A DNA stretch of 55,717 bases from NCBI GenBank assembly GCA_902631135.1, contig CACOXL010000003.1:1-55717 (forward strand), read 5' to 3'. Shown piece by piece: positions 40,177-50,024 of this stretch. The translations under genes were made by a program, and so were the position numbers. The stretch comes from an uncultured Pelagibacteraceae bacterium (GTDB lineage: Bacteria > Pseudomonadota > Alphaproteobacteria > Pelagibacterales > Pelagibacteraceae). The notes under the pieces were generated by a model. It made no database searches and had not been told where the DNA came from. It saw only the letters and a program-made list of their open reading frames with translations. Each line of letters begins with the position of its first letter. Positions within the stretch are counted from its first letter, which is position 1.

Positions 40177-40893
40177 ATGATAGAAATTAATTGTCAAAAT
40201 TATTTAAACCAATTCATAAACAAAAAAATTACATTTAATCATAAAGATGATGCTAAAAATTTAATGTTAATTGTAGAGACAAGATTATCTCTAAATTTAA
40301 TTCTTGTGATAAAAAATGCTATTGAGAAGTTGCCAAATTTTAATTTAATGTTAGTCAGTACGAAGCCAATAATAGAATATGTTCAAAATGTTTTCGGGAA
40401 AATTTCGAATACAGCTACTATAAATAAATCAAAAATTAGTTTATTAGAATACTCTGAACTTTTAAGGAGTCCTGAATTATGGAAAAGTATCAAGGAAGAG
40501 CGTATTTTAGTTTTTCAATCAGATTCATTAATTCTTAGGAAAATTTCTGAAACAGAATTTTCAAATTTATCAATGTTGGGCCCAGTTTGTGTAAATTTTA
40601 ATGATGAAAAAAAATTTATTATGAATGGTGGATTTAGTTTTAGAGATAAAAAATTAATGCTGGAACTTTGTAAAAATGAGATAATAACTTCAAAAATTGA
40701 AGATATTTTTTTTACAGAACAAATAAGAAAATTTTATCCTGAATTAATGCCATCAATAAGTGAATGTAATGATTTTGCAATTGAATCTGGTGGAAATAAA
40801 TTTAAAGCAAAAGGAATTCACGGAACTGACAAATATTATTATTCGTATGATAATTTTAAGGAATTATTTGATATATTAAAAAATGCAAATTAA
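40177..40893 (+). CDS. DUF5672-like protein (glycosyltransferase-fold candidate)
   Basis: ILVFQSDSLIL...LGPVCVNFNDEKKFIMNGGFSFRDKKLMLEL pattern. Confidence 0.68.
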   Translation: MIEINCQNYLNQFINKKITFNHKDDAKNLMLIVETRLSLNLILVIKNAIEKLPNFNLMLVSTKPIIEYVQNVFGKISNTATINKSKISLLEYSELLRSPELWKSIKEERILVFQSDSLILRKISETEFSNLSMLGPVCVNFNDEKKFIMNGGFSFRDKKLMLELCKNEIITSKIEDIFFTEQIRKFYPELMPSISECNDFAIESGGNKFKAKGIHGTDKYYYSYDNFKELFDILKNAN

Positions 40894-40899
40894 ACTTTA

Positions 40900-41565
40900 T
40901 TATTGAATTGTAGTATTATTAAAATCATCATAAGTGTAAGTGCTTAATATTTCAGAAATTTTTGTCTTCCTAGTAGCTAAATCTTTCGATTCTAACAAAA
41001 CTTGTTTTTCCTCTAAGCTGAATGGAGATGCCATTGCTAGAGCATTAATAGTTTCATTCAAATTTTGTTTTTCGAGTGCTTTCCAATTAATAATAAAACC
41101 TCTTTTTTCAAATAGTGATTTAAGATTTTTAAAAATAAGCTCTAAGTCAGTAAATTTAATTTTTTCATTTTTTTCAGTCAAATCATCTAAGTATTCTTCA
41201 AAATTTACCTCAAATTCTCTGTATTTTTTATTTGATCCAATTTCTTTGATAGTTTTAAATCTAATTAAACCTTTTAATTCAATTAAAAACCTACCTCCTT
41301 TAATTTCTTTAAAATTTGTTATTTTGCCTAAACATCCGATTTGATGAAGATCTATTATTTTGTCATTAATATTTTTTGAAGACCTAGGTTGTATCATCCC
41401 AATAAATTTATCGTTATTCATACTATCATTAACCATATCTACATATCTTGGTTCAAATATATTTAAAGGGACGGACGTATTAGGAAAAATAATGAAATTA
41501 CTAAGAGGAAAAACTGCGATTTTTTTTGGTAAATCTTCTTTTTTCATTTTTTTTGAATATAACAT
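40900..41565 (-). CDS. LON N-terminal (substrate-binding) domain protein
   Basis: IAVFPLSNFIIFPNTSVPLNIFEPRYVDMV, GCLGKITNF. Confidence 0.92.
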   Translation of the reverse strand: MLYSKKMKKEDLPKKIAVFPLSNFIIFPNTSVPLNIFEPRYVDMVNDSMNNDKFIGMIQPRSSKNINDKIIDLHQIGCLGKITNFKEIKGGRFLIELKGLIRFKTIKEIGSNKKYREFEVNFEEYLDDLTEKNEKIKFTDLELIFKNLKSLFEKRGFIINWKALEKQNLNETINALAMASPFSLEEKQVLLESKDLATRKTKISEILSTYTYDDFNNTTIQ

Positions 41566-41616
41566 ATTTAATATTACTTGAATTAAAAAAAACTTCTAAT
41601 TATATTGCAAACGTGT

Positions 41617-41691
41617 GCGGGCATAGCTCAGTGGTAGAGCGTCTCGTTGCCAACGAGAAGGTCGAGGGTTCGACCCCCTTTGCCCGCTCCA
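41617..41691 (+). tRNA. tRNA-Gly (anticodon GCC), CCA encoded
   Basis: Acceptor GCGGGCA/TGCCCGC, D arm GCTCAGTGGTAGAGC, anticodon arm CTCGT-TGCCA-ACGAG, T arm GAGGGTTCGACCCCC, 3' TCCA. Confidence 0.97.
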
Positions 41692-41701
41692 ATTATTTAT
41701 T

Positions 41702-42613
41702 GTGATAAAATCTAAAATAATTACTAAAATATTTCAAAATTTCTTGAACAATAAAGATATTAGATCATTTAAGAGCAATCCTTTTTATTATGTAATTTTT
41801 AGAATTATAAGAAATTTTTTAGTTAACGATATAATAATTCAGATTTATAAGTTTAAAGTATTTGGAAGTATTAAAAAAAATTTTACATCATATTTTTTAC
41901 TAAAAAAATGTGAATTCGGAGATTACCATGAACTTAATACTATAAATAGACTCTCAAATTATAAAAAAATTCTTTTAGTAGACTGTGGCTGTAATTATGG
42001 TTTTTATTCATTTTACACGGCGTCAATCTCAAAAAAAAATAATGTAATATCTATAGAGGCATCAACTCATACTTCAAATGAATTTTTAAAAAATTATAAA
42101 TTAAATAATTTTAGAAATATTACTTTTATAAATAAAGCTGTTTCTGACAAAGATAATGAAGAACTTCATTTTAATGAAAGTGAAAATGATTGGGAAAGTT
42201 CTTTGACGCATGATCATTTTAATATCAAAAGTGTAAACAAAATCAAAACTATAAAAATTGATACTTTACTTCAAGCATACAACTTAAGGGATTTTTTAAT
42301 ATTCATTAAGTTAGATATTGAGGGTCATGAAATGAATGCAATAGATGGTGCACTCAATACAATTAAAAATTTCTCTCCAATAATAATCATTGAATTTTCT
42401 AAATATATTTTTGCTGATTTTAAAAATATTAATTTTTTAAAAAATTTTTTAAAAAATTATGATTATCAGATTTATAATATTCAAAAAAATAAAGTTGAAT
42501 TAGATAATGTTCTTGAAAGTATAAATAAATTGACTAAAAGACACAAAACAATTGGTAATTATTATTTAATTAAAAATTCATCTAATAATTTAAAATTATT
42601 TAAAAATGACTGA
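41702..42613 (+). CDS. FkbM family methyltransferase
   Basis: LVDCGCNYGFYSFYTA..ISIEASTHTSNEFLKNY..KIDTLLQAYNLRDFLIFIKLDIEGHEMNAIDGA; GTG start. Confidence 0.92.
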   Translation: MIKSKIITKIFQNFLNNKDIRSFKSNPFYYVIFRIIRNFLVNDIIIQIYKFKVFGSIKKNFTSYFLLKKCEFGDYHELNTINRLSNYKKILLVDCGCNYGFYSFYTASISKKNNVISIEASTHTSNEFLKNYKLNNFRNITFINKAVSDKDNEELHFNESENDWESSLTHDHFNIKSVNKIKTIKIDTLLQAYNLRDFLIFIKLDIEGHEMNAIDGALNTIKNFSPIIIIEFSKYIFADFKNINFLKNFLKNYDYQIYNIQKNKVELDNVLESINKLTKRHKTIGNYYLIKNSSNNLKLFKND

Positions 42614-42950
42614 ACTTTTTAAAAAAAAATGTCTCCCATGTGAGGGAAATATCTCAGCCTTTGATTTATCAGAGATTCATAATTATCAAAAAAAAGTTGA
42701 TGGTTGGGATATTATAAAGAATAAACAAAATATTTATTATCTAGAAAAGAAATTTGTTTTTAGTAATTTTTTACAAAGTCAAAAATTTATAAATGAAGTA
42801 GGAAAAATTTCTGAAGCTGAGGGACATCATCCTGATATAAGTTTTGGTTGGGGTTATGCAAAAATAAATATATCAACACACGCTATTAAAGGTCTTTCAG
42901 AAAATGATTTTATTTTAGCAGCTAAAATTGATAAAATAATTAATGTCTAA
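42606..42950 (+). CDS. phhB: Pterin-4a-carbinolamine dehydratase
   Basis: AEGHHPDISFGWGYAKINISTHAIKGLSENDFILAAKID. Confidence 0.95.
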   Translation: MTELFKKKCLPCEGNISAFDLSEIHNYQKKVDGWDIIKNKQNIYYLEKKFVFSNFLQSQKFINEVGKISEAEGHHPDISFGWGYAKINISTHAIKGLSENDFILAAKIDKIINV

Positions 42951-44475
42951 AATGTCTAGTCTTTGAAAAAACTAAAACAGTTCCTGTATCATTCGCATAT
43001 TGAATCACCTCTTTATCATTTTTAGAGCCTGATGGTTGTACTACAGCTGAAACACCAGATTGAATTAATTTTTCTATACCATCTACAAAAGGAAAAAATG
43101 CATCTGAGGCTGCAACAATGTTTTCTGTTGGATTAACGAATTTTTTCATTTTATTAATAGCTATTTGACAACTATCAATTCTACTTGGTTGTCCAGATCC
43201 TATACCTACAGTGCTTTCATTATGAGCTAATACAATAGCATTTGATTTAACATATCTACATACATTAAAAGCAAAAATCAAATTTTTCATTTGTTGAACA
43301 TTTGGTTTAACTTTCGAGACTACTTTAAAATTTTTAGGTGTAAATTTTATTTGATCTTCATCTTGAAATAAAATTGCGTTACTGAATGAATTAATTTTTG
43401 ATTTTTTATTTAAAACAAAAGAACTTGCATCTATTAATCTTAGATTTTTTTTCCTTTTAAGAATTTTAAGTGCATCTTTTTCAAAATTATTTGCAATCAC
43501 AACTTCTAAAAAAATCTTATTTAATTCTGAAGCTAATTTGGTATCAATTTTAAAATTGCAAGACACTATCCCACCAAAAGCGCTGATTGGATCACATGCT
43601 AGAGCGGCTTGATAACAATTTAATTTATTTTTGATTATAGATACTCCACAAGGATTAGCATGTTTAACTATTACCAAGCCTTTATTATTGGGCAGTGTTT
43701 TTGAGATTGTTAGAGCTGCATAAATATCATTAAAATTATTATAGCTAAGCTGTTTTCCATGTAATTGTTTTAGATTTAAAGAACCATCAATTGAATAAAT
43801 ACCACTTTTTTGGTGTGGATTTTCACCATATCTAAGTTGTTTAACTAATTTAGAGTGAATAATTTTTTTTATAGGTAGATGATTATAATTAATTTCATTG
43901 AAGTAGTCAGCTATTAATGAGTCATAAAATGCAGTTTCTGAAAATGTATATTGAGACATCTTTTTTCTAAACTCTAAGGAAGTTGAACCATTATTATTTT
44001 TTAATTGTTTTGCTAGATCTTTGTATTGATCAGGTGAAGTTAATACTGTTACATCATTATAATTTTTTGCGGCTGCCCTAACCAACGTAGGTCCACCAAT
44101 ATCAATAGTTTCAATAATTTTTTTGTGATCAGAAGTATTTTTGATAGTTTTTTCAAAAGGATAAAAATTAACTATTACCAAATCAATATTTTCAAGATTA
44201 TTAATTTTAACTTCGTTAATATGTTTTTTGTTATTCCTTATGTTCAGTATTCCTCCATGAATTTTAGGATGAAGAGTTTTAACTCTTCCATCTAAAATTT
44301 CCGGAGATTTTGTGAAATTAGAAACTTCTATACAATTAAATCCTAGTTTTTTGATTTCTTTAAAAGTTCCACCCGAGCTAATAATTTTTATCTTATATTT
44401 TTTTAAGATTGAGAGAAGGGTACTAAGATTTTTTTTATTTGATACAGAAATTAATGCTGTTCTAATTTTATTCAT
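42940..44475 (-). CDS. purH: Bifunctional AICAR formyltransferase/IMP cyclohydrolase
   Basis: ALISVSNKKNLSTL, ILDGRVKTLHPKIHGG, LRYGENPHQKSG, SDAFFPFVDGIE. Confidence 0.98.
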   Translation of the reverse strand: MNKIRTALISVSNKKNLSTLLSILKKYKIKIISSGGTFKEIKKLGFNCIEVSNFTKSPEILDGRVKTLHPKIHGGILNIRNNKKHINEVKINNLENIDLVIVNFYPFEKTIKNTSDHKKIIETIDIGGPTLVRAAAKNYNDVTVLTSPDQYKDLAKQLKNNNGSTSLEFRKKMSQYTFSETAFYDSLIADYFNEINYNHLPIKKIIHSKLVKQLRYGENPHQKSGIYSIDGSLNLKQLHGKQLSYNNFNDIYAALTISKTLPNNKGLVIVKHANPCGVSIIKNKLNCYQAALACDPISAFGGIVSCNFKIDTKLASELNKIFLEVVIANNFEKDALKILKRKKNLRLIDASSFVLNKKSKINSFSNAILFQDEDQIKFTPKNFKVVSKVKPNVQQMKNLIFAFNVCRYVKSNAIVLAHNESTVGIGSGQPSRIDSCQIAINKMKKFVNPTENIVAASDAFFPFVDGIEKLIQSGVSAVVQPSGSKNDKEVIQYANDTGTVLVFSKTRHFRH

Positions 44476-46058
44476 TAAATTTTAGTTAGTTCCCATTTTA
44501 TATAATTATTTTGTGAATTTGTTATTCCAGAAATAAAAATATTTTGATTTTCAGTGTATTTATTTTTATCAGCAAAATAAAGACCATTATCAATATCAAT
44601 TTCGTAATCGTTACAACTAAATTTCCAGCCCTCATTCTCAAGTTCTATAAATATTGATTTATTGTCCTGTGTTTTCATTACTTTTACTGAAGGACATAAG
44701 TGAAAACGAATATCAAATTTTAAATTTGGAATTTTCTTTTTTCCTAAAATTTTTTCAGTTCCAATTAATTTATTTTGTTCAAGAAAAAATTCAATTTCTC
44801 TTCTGTATAATAAATCATATTTTTTTAGGTAACCATCATGTTCTGCAACAATTTTCCAATAATTTTTTTCATATATAATATCTTTATGTGTAATCTTTAA
44901 ACCGTTTTTAATATAGATTTCAGAATCATTTTTTTTCATAAATTTACAAGATGAATTGTCGTCAATAGTTAAAACATTATGTGACGCTGATGATCTCGAT
45001 AATTCATTTAATTTTATATTCCTTTTACTATGATAACCTGAATTAGTTATTATTTTTTTACCATTTGATATAAACTCAAATGATAAAGCACCCGCTTGAT
45101 AGTCATTAGAGAATTTTTTAATTGGAGATGGACCTGCGTCTAAAGCTATATTATTTTTTTTGTTCTTTAAGATAATATAACTTCCTAGTTCATTGTTTTT
45201 ATATTTAAAGGAATAACCAAGTCTTTTTAGATACAAATCAAAATCACTATTATTTGATTTATTATTACCGTTGAATAATAAATCAGAATTTATATTTTGC
45301 CAAAAAAACGCATAAGATTGCCCAAGATAAAATATGTTTTCATTTATAAATTCAGGGATCTCATTTTGAGATTCTCTAAACCATTCTCTAATCAAAATTA
45401 AATATTTGAGAAAAAAAATTGATGATTTAATGTTTCTTGATTTAGGAAAACCGTAGTTATCCATAAAATTTTTTATAATTTTCTTTAAATGAGCTAAGCC
45501 TCTTGAGGTGAAGTTTTTGTAATCATTGTAGCAAAGTCCAACCAAAATAATTGCCGATATGCCAACTAATTTGTTTTTATAATCTTCTATTTTTTCTATT
45601 TGGTTAATTAAATGAAAAGCCTGTTTTTGGATAATATTATCAAAATCTTTCTTATATTGTTTATTACTATCATCATAAGTAAGTTTTGAATTTGATAGCC
45701 AAGAAATAAGTCTTTTGGAGGTTGTATTAAAGTCCCAGCTTTCTGATTTATATCTATAGTTTATTTCAAGCCAATTTTTAATTATTGATTGAACTGATTT
45801 ATTAGATGATCTTAAATCAAGGCTTAAAAGCCAAAAAAAATTATTTAATTTTTTAATTTTTTTTTGATCAAGTTTTTTATTTATCCAAACACTTTCTAAG
45901 GAAAAATCATTAATATTAAATTTTTTTGTTTGAACCTTTATGATTGAAGTAAGTAGATGAACACTAGGTTTATAGTGTAAATTTTTATCAAAATTTTTTG
46001 AAATCTTTTTATCGTAAATTATAGATTTAAGATAAATTTTTCTTAAAAAATCTAGCAT
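44475..46058 (-). CDS. Heparinase II/III family protein
   Basis: ISWLSN..., ALDAGPSPIKKFSNDYQAGALSFEFISNGKKIITNSGYH...SASHNVLTIDDNSS. Confidence 0.92.
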   Translation of the reverse strand: MLDFLRKIYLKSIIYDKKISKNFDKNLHYKPSVHLLTSIIKVQTKKFNINDFSLESVWINKKLDQKKIKKLNNFFWLLSLDLRSSNKSVQSIIKNWLEINYRYKSESWDFNTTSKRLISWLSNSKLTYDDSNKQYKKDFDNIIQKQAFHLINQIEKIEDYKNKLVGISAIILVGLCYNDYKNFTSRGLAHLKKIIKNFMDNYGFPKSRNIKSSIFFLKYLILIREWFRESQNEIPEFINENIFYLGQSYAFFWQNINSDLLFNGNNKSNNSDFDLYLKRLGYSFKYKNNELGSYIILKNKKNNIALDAGPSPIKKFSNDYQAGALSFEFISNGKKIITNSGYHSKRNIKLNELSRSSASHNVLTIDDNSSCKFMKKNDSEIYIKNGLKITHKDIIYEKNYWKIVAEHDGYLKKYDLLYRREIEFFLEQNKLIGTEKILGKKKIPNLKFDIRFHLCPSVKVMKTQDNKSIFIELENEGWKFSCNDYEIDIDNGLYFADKNKYTENQNIFISGITNSQNNYIKWELTKI

Positions 46059-46087
46059 ATTTGAAAAAGATTATTTGAGATTATGAT

Positions 46088-46747
46088 TTACAATGATCTC
46101 AATAAATCTATATTTTTTTTGATATCTCCATCATTACTTTTGAAAATAGTGGTTCCAGATACCAATATATTGACACCAGCCTCAATAGCTAGCTTGGAAT
46201 TTTCAAAGTTAATACCACCATCAATTTCAATATCAAAATTTAAATTTTTCTCTTTACGAATATCGACAAGTTCTTTTACTTTATTTAAAACTTCAGGCAT
46301 AAATTTTTGTCCTCCAAATCCTGGATTTACACTCATTATTAAAATTAAGTCTATTTGATCTAAAAATTTTCTAATTAAATTGATTTTTGTCTCTGGGTTT
46401 AGTGAAACTCCAACTTTTTTTTTAAATTCTTTTATTTTATCAATCGAATTTTGAAGATTTTCTGTTGCCTCGGGATGAATAGTTATTATATCTGCTCCAG
46501 CATCAGCATAAGCTTCAATATATTTATGAACAGGGGAAATCATTAGATGAACATCAAATGGAATTGAGGAATTTTTTTTTAAAGCTTTTATAACAGGAGG
46601 ACCTATGGTTAAATTTGGCACAAAATGGCCATCCATGACATCTACATGAACCATATCTGCTCCCGCGTCTTCGAGTCTTTTAATTTCATCTCCAAGTTTG
46701 CTAAAATTAGCCGAGAGAATAGATGGTGAAATTTGTATTTTTTTCAT
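46088..46747 (-). CDS. rpe: Ribulose-phosphate 3-epimerase
   Basis: ISPSILSANFSKLGDEIKRLEDAGADMVHVDVMDGHFVPNLTIGP, MSVNPGFGGQ. Confidence 0.98.
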   Translation of the reverse strand: MKKIQISPSILSANFSKLGDEIKRLEDAGADMVHVDVMDGHFVPNLTIGPPVIKALKKNSSIPFDVHLMISPVHKYIEAYADAGADIITIHPEATENLQNSIDKIKEFKKKVGVSLNPETKINLIRKFLDQIDLILIMSVNPGFGGQKFMPEVLNKVKELVDIRKEKNLNFDIEIDGGINFENSKLAIEAGVNILVSGTTIFKSNDGDIKKNIDLLRSL

Positions 46748-46775
46748 TGATTACTAAATTTACTAGTATCAATTT

Positions 46776-47132
46776 TTAAAATTTAATTGAATTAAAAAAT
46801 TGATAAATTTGTCTCGAAATTTCACTTTCCAATGGAAAAGATAACATTCCCATAACTGAATAACCTAAAATCCAAGGCATTAAGTAAAATCTAATCATAA
46901 AGAAAAACCAAGCAACATAGAGTGGAATTAAGGGTCCGATAATAAACGAAGGTGTTATTGGTTTAAATAAAGTCATTAAAGGATTAGTAAACTTTACAAA
47001 TACTCTCATAAAAAAGAATTGAGAGTCCTCTCTTTGAAATATATTCATTGCAACTCTTCCAATTAAAGTCCACATGATTACTCCAAGAATATAATCAATT
47101 ATATAAACTATAGGATGAAAGTTAGCTGACAT
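46776..47132 (-). CDS. YggT-like small integral membrane protein
   Basis: IVYIIDYILGVIMWTLIGRVAMNIF...FTNPLMTLFKPITPSFI... Confidence 0.65.
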   Translation of the reverse strand: MSANFHPIVYIIDYILGVIMWTLIGRVAMNIFQREDSQFFFMRVFVKFTNPLMTLFKPITPSFIIGPLIPLYVAWFFFMIRFYLMPWILGYSVMGMLSFPLESEISRQIYQFFNSIKF

Positions 47133-47165
47133 TTAAAATTTATATTGGAAAAATTCAGAAATTAA

Positions 47166-47189
47166 AAGGGGCGAAATTAATCGCCCCTT
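47166..47189 (-). terminator. Intrinsic terminator downstream of the symporter gene
   Basis: AAGGGGCGA-AATTAA-TCGCCCCTT perfect 9-bp stem followed by T-rich tract on - strand. Confidence 0.85.
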
Positions 47190-47200
47190 AATAAGATTAT

Positions 47201-49015
47201 TTAATGTTGCTTGCCAAGGATCGATTTACCAGATGGTACACGAACCTCATCAACCATTTTTTGTGTTGCAGCATTAGGTTCTGAAGTAATTAAACTTACA
47301 ACAACCATAGATACTAAACTAACTGCTGAACCGAAGATACCAAACGTTAACTGTGTAATTCCTAAGAATCCACTTCCGCCGTTTCTTACCCAAATTAGGT
47401 AACCAGCACCAGAAATTAATCCTAAGGCCATACCAGCTATAGCACCTTCTCTGTTAGCTCTCTTCCACCATACACCAAGTACAAGTGGGAAGAATAATCC
47501 AGACATCGCAAAGTCAAAAGCCCAGATTACTGAACCTAAGATACCTTGGATCTCCATCGCTGCAATAGTTGCTCCAGCAAAACCAATTACTACAAGTAAT
47601 ACCCTTGCAACAACTAGTCGTTTTGCAGTTTCTGCTTTTGGATCAATGATCTTGTAGTACAAGTCATGAGATAAAGCATTTGCAATTGCTAGAATCAAAC
47701 CATCAGCTGTAGACATGGCAGCAGCCATACCTCCAGCAGCAACTAGACCTGAAATTACATATGGTAATCCAGCTATTTCTGGAGTTGCTAACACTACGGC
47801 TTTACCACCCATGAAAAACTCGTTTAATTCAAGAGTTCCATTTCCGTTAAAGTCGCTTACAAACATTAAGTTTGCTTGGTTCCAGTTTTGATACCAATCT
47901 ATCGACTGAACTTCTGCAATTGATTTACCGATGATACCAGTTGGTAATGACGGGTCAATCAATGACAATTTAGACAGTGTCGCTAACATTGGAGCAGAAG
48001 AATAAAGCAGGAAGATAAAGAATAATGACCAACCTACTGATTTTCTAGCTGCTTTTACACTTGGAGTAGTGAAATATCTCATCATCACGTGCGGTAATGA
48101 AGCTGTTCCCATCATCATCGCTAGTGCTAATGAAATAAATGCCCAAGGTGTAGCGTTAACCGCTGAGTGAGCTTTAGTTATTCCAGCCAACCCTTTTGGT
48201 ACCATAGCAAGATTTTCTTTTGAATTTGCCACAAAACCAAACTGTTGTTCTAGTTCACCAATTCTAGCTACTTCATCAGCTAACATAAAGTGTGGGAAGA
48301 AACCCGCACCCATTTTGTTACTGATCCAGAATACTGGAAGTAAGTAAGCTATAATTAGCACAATGTACTGTGCAACCTGCGTCCAAGTTACTCCTCTCAT
48401 ACCACCTAACATTGAACATAATAAGATACTTATTAGTCCAACATAAACTGCGTATTGGAATGGAATATCAAGAGCAACAGATGCAATAGTACCTGTAGCG
48501 TTAATTTGTGCAGTCACATAAGTAAATGAAGCAACAGTTAAAACTATTACTGCCATTAACCTTGATAGATTACCACCGTATCTTGTACCAATAAAATCCG
48601 GAACTGTGTAACAGCCAAATTTTCTTAAGTAAGGTGCTAATAAAGATGCAACTAATACATAACCACCAGTCCAACCTACAAGTAGTGCCATATAACCGTA
48701 ACCTTTAAAGTAAATACCCCCAGCCATTGCAACGAATGATGCACCAGACATCCAGTCTGCTGCAGTCGCCATTCCGTTGAACACGGTAGGTACTTGTCTT
48801 CCAGCTACGTAATACGCATCTGCTTGAGCTGTACGTGATAGATATCCAATTATCGCGTAGATGGCTACAGTAAAGGCTACGAAACAAATTCCGATAGCTT
48901 TAGCTGACATACCCATCTGCTCAGCAATTGCCATAATGATTATGAAAGCTAAAAATCCACCTGTATAGATTCCATAAACTTTAGGCAAATTATCTATAAA
49001 ATTACCTTTTAACAT
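47201..49015 (-). CDS. Sodium:solute symporter (SSS), ActP/VC_2705-like, with internal EF-hand
   Basis: YYVAGRQVPTVFNGMATAADWMSGASFVAMAG, MRYFTTPSVKAARKSVGW, ISGLVAAGGMAAAMSTADGLILAIANALSHD. Confidence 0.93.
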   Translation of the reverse strand: MLKGNFIDNLPKVYGIYTGGFLAFIIIMAIAEQMGMSAKAIGICFVAFTVAIYAIIGYLSRTAQADAYYVAGRQVPTVFNGMATAADWMSGASFVAMAGGIYFKGYGYMALLVGWTGGYVLVASLLAPYLRKFGCYTVPDFIGTRYGGNLSRLMAVIVLTVASFTYVTAQINATGTIASVALDIPFQYAVYVGLISILLCSMLGGMRGVTWTQVAQYIVLIIAYLLPVFWISNKMGAGFFPHFMLADEVARIGELEQQFGFVANSKENLAMVPKGLAGITKAHSAVNATPWAFISLALAMMMGTASLPHVMMRYFTTPSVKAARKSVGWSLFFIFLLYSSAPMLATLSKLSLIDPSLPTGIIGKSIAEVQSIDWYQNWNQANLMFVSDFNGNGTLELNEFFMGGKAVVLATPEIAGLPYVISGLVAAGGMAAAMSTADGLILAIANALSHDLYYKIIDPKAETAKRLVVARVLLVVIGFAGATIAAMEIQGILGSVIWAFDFAMSGLFFPLVLGVWWKRANREGAIAGMALGLISGAGYLIWVRNGGSGFLGITQLTFGIFGSAVSLVSMVVVSLITSEPNAATQKMVDEVRVPSGKSILGKQH

Positions 49016-49275
49016 TAGTCGTCTCCTCTCTCACTGAAGCCGAACTCTTCATCAATTTTTTCTTGTCTATTCGCAAACCAAAAAATCAATATTACGAAAA
49101 TTCCAAGAGAACCTTGACAAGTGAACCAATAAGTTAGCGGATAACCAAATGGTCCCGTAACTTCGTTCATTTCTGCTCCAAAAAGGAAGATGCCAATTGA
49201 GAATACAAACCAAATTGCTAATGTAACCATTAACAATCCCCTGGTTTTTTCCCAGTGTTGTGCTTGTTTTGACAT
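49015..49275 (-). CDS. DUF4212 domain-containing symporter small subunit
   Basis: HWEKTRGLLMVTLAIWFVFSIGIFLFG...GFPLTYWFTCQGSLGIFVILIFWFA-like sequence; overlaps symporter start. Confidence 0.92.
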   Translation of the reverse strand: MSKQAQHWEKTRGLLMVTLAIWFVFSIGIFLFGAEMNEVTGPFGYPLTYWFTCQGSLGIFVILIFWFANRQEKIDEEFGFSERGDD

Positions 49276-49400
49276 TTATACCTCTCTCTTTTTAGTTATA
49301 ACTGGCAAAAACCATAACCATTATGAAAGAGATTTAAAGTATTAAAATTGTTCAAATTAAGCGACTTTTTGAGGTATAAATACGCAAATTATCGCATTTT

Positions 49401-50024
49401 ATGGCAAAATATAAGTTAACCTGGAAAGATCTTACCTGGAAAGATTTTAAGATATATTTATTTGCTTTATTTAAAGCTTTTATACCTAAAAAAAAAATTG
49501 ATAATTTCGATTCTTTAGAGGATTTTATTCAAACTAAATCAGCCTGGGTTACTCAGGTAACTCTCTATGGATATTTAAAAACAAGAATGGGAACAAGATA
49601 CGTTCTTCATTTTGAAAATGATGTATTCATGTCCTCAGTTAATCTAGCTAAATGGAATATTTATGCTGTTGCATTACAAGATTTGACTTTTTTTGCGTTT
49701 TCATACTTAAAAAAAAATTTTCAATACAATGGAGTTGAAAAGGCAAAAGAAATCTTTTTAAAAATTCTAGATGATGAAATTTCTAATAAAATGCCTTTAG
49801 ATATTATTGAAAATGCAAAGAAAAGTTTTGATGAAAGACTTAAAAATATTAATTGGGATTTATATTATGATGATCTACCATTTAATCCAAGTGCATTATC
49901 TTTGTATAAGTGGGCACCTATTGCAGAAGACTTGAAAACTTTAGACCGTAAAATTGTGTTGAACTCTGTAATTTTAAAATGGGATATTGTAAAAAAAGAA
50001 TTTAGAGAAAGAATAAAATTTTAA
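49401..50024 (+). CDS. Conserved-looking hypothetical protein between symporter and acs
   Basis: 207 aa ORF with no recognised motif; divergent from DUF4212/SSS genes and convergent with acs. Confidence 0.75.
   Translation: MAKYKLTWKDLTWKDFKIYLFALFKAFIPKKKIDNFDSLEDFIQTKSAWVTQVTLYGYLKTRMGTRYVLHFENDVFMSSVNLAKWNIYAVALQDLTFFAFSYLKKNFQYNGVEKAKEIFLKILDDEISNKMPLDIIENAKKSFDERLKNINWDLYYDDLPFNPSALSLYKWAPIAEDLKTLDRKIVLNSVILKWDIVKKEFRERIKF

Noticed and set aside
40940-41344. 134-aa plus-strand ORF opposite the LON-domain gene
   Set aside because: Antisense shadow; no RBS or recognised motif
48085-48095. ATCACGTGCGG as a second parS-like site
   Set aside because: Only the CACGTG core is present; flanks do not match the GTTTCAC/GTGAAAC arms
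48705-48887. 60-aa ORF in alternate frame within the symporter gene
   Set aside because: Same strand, alternate frame of a strongly supported gene
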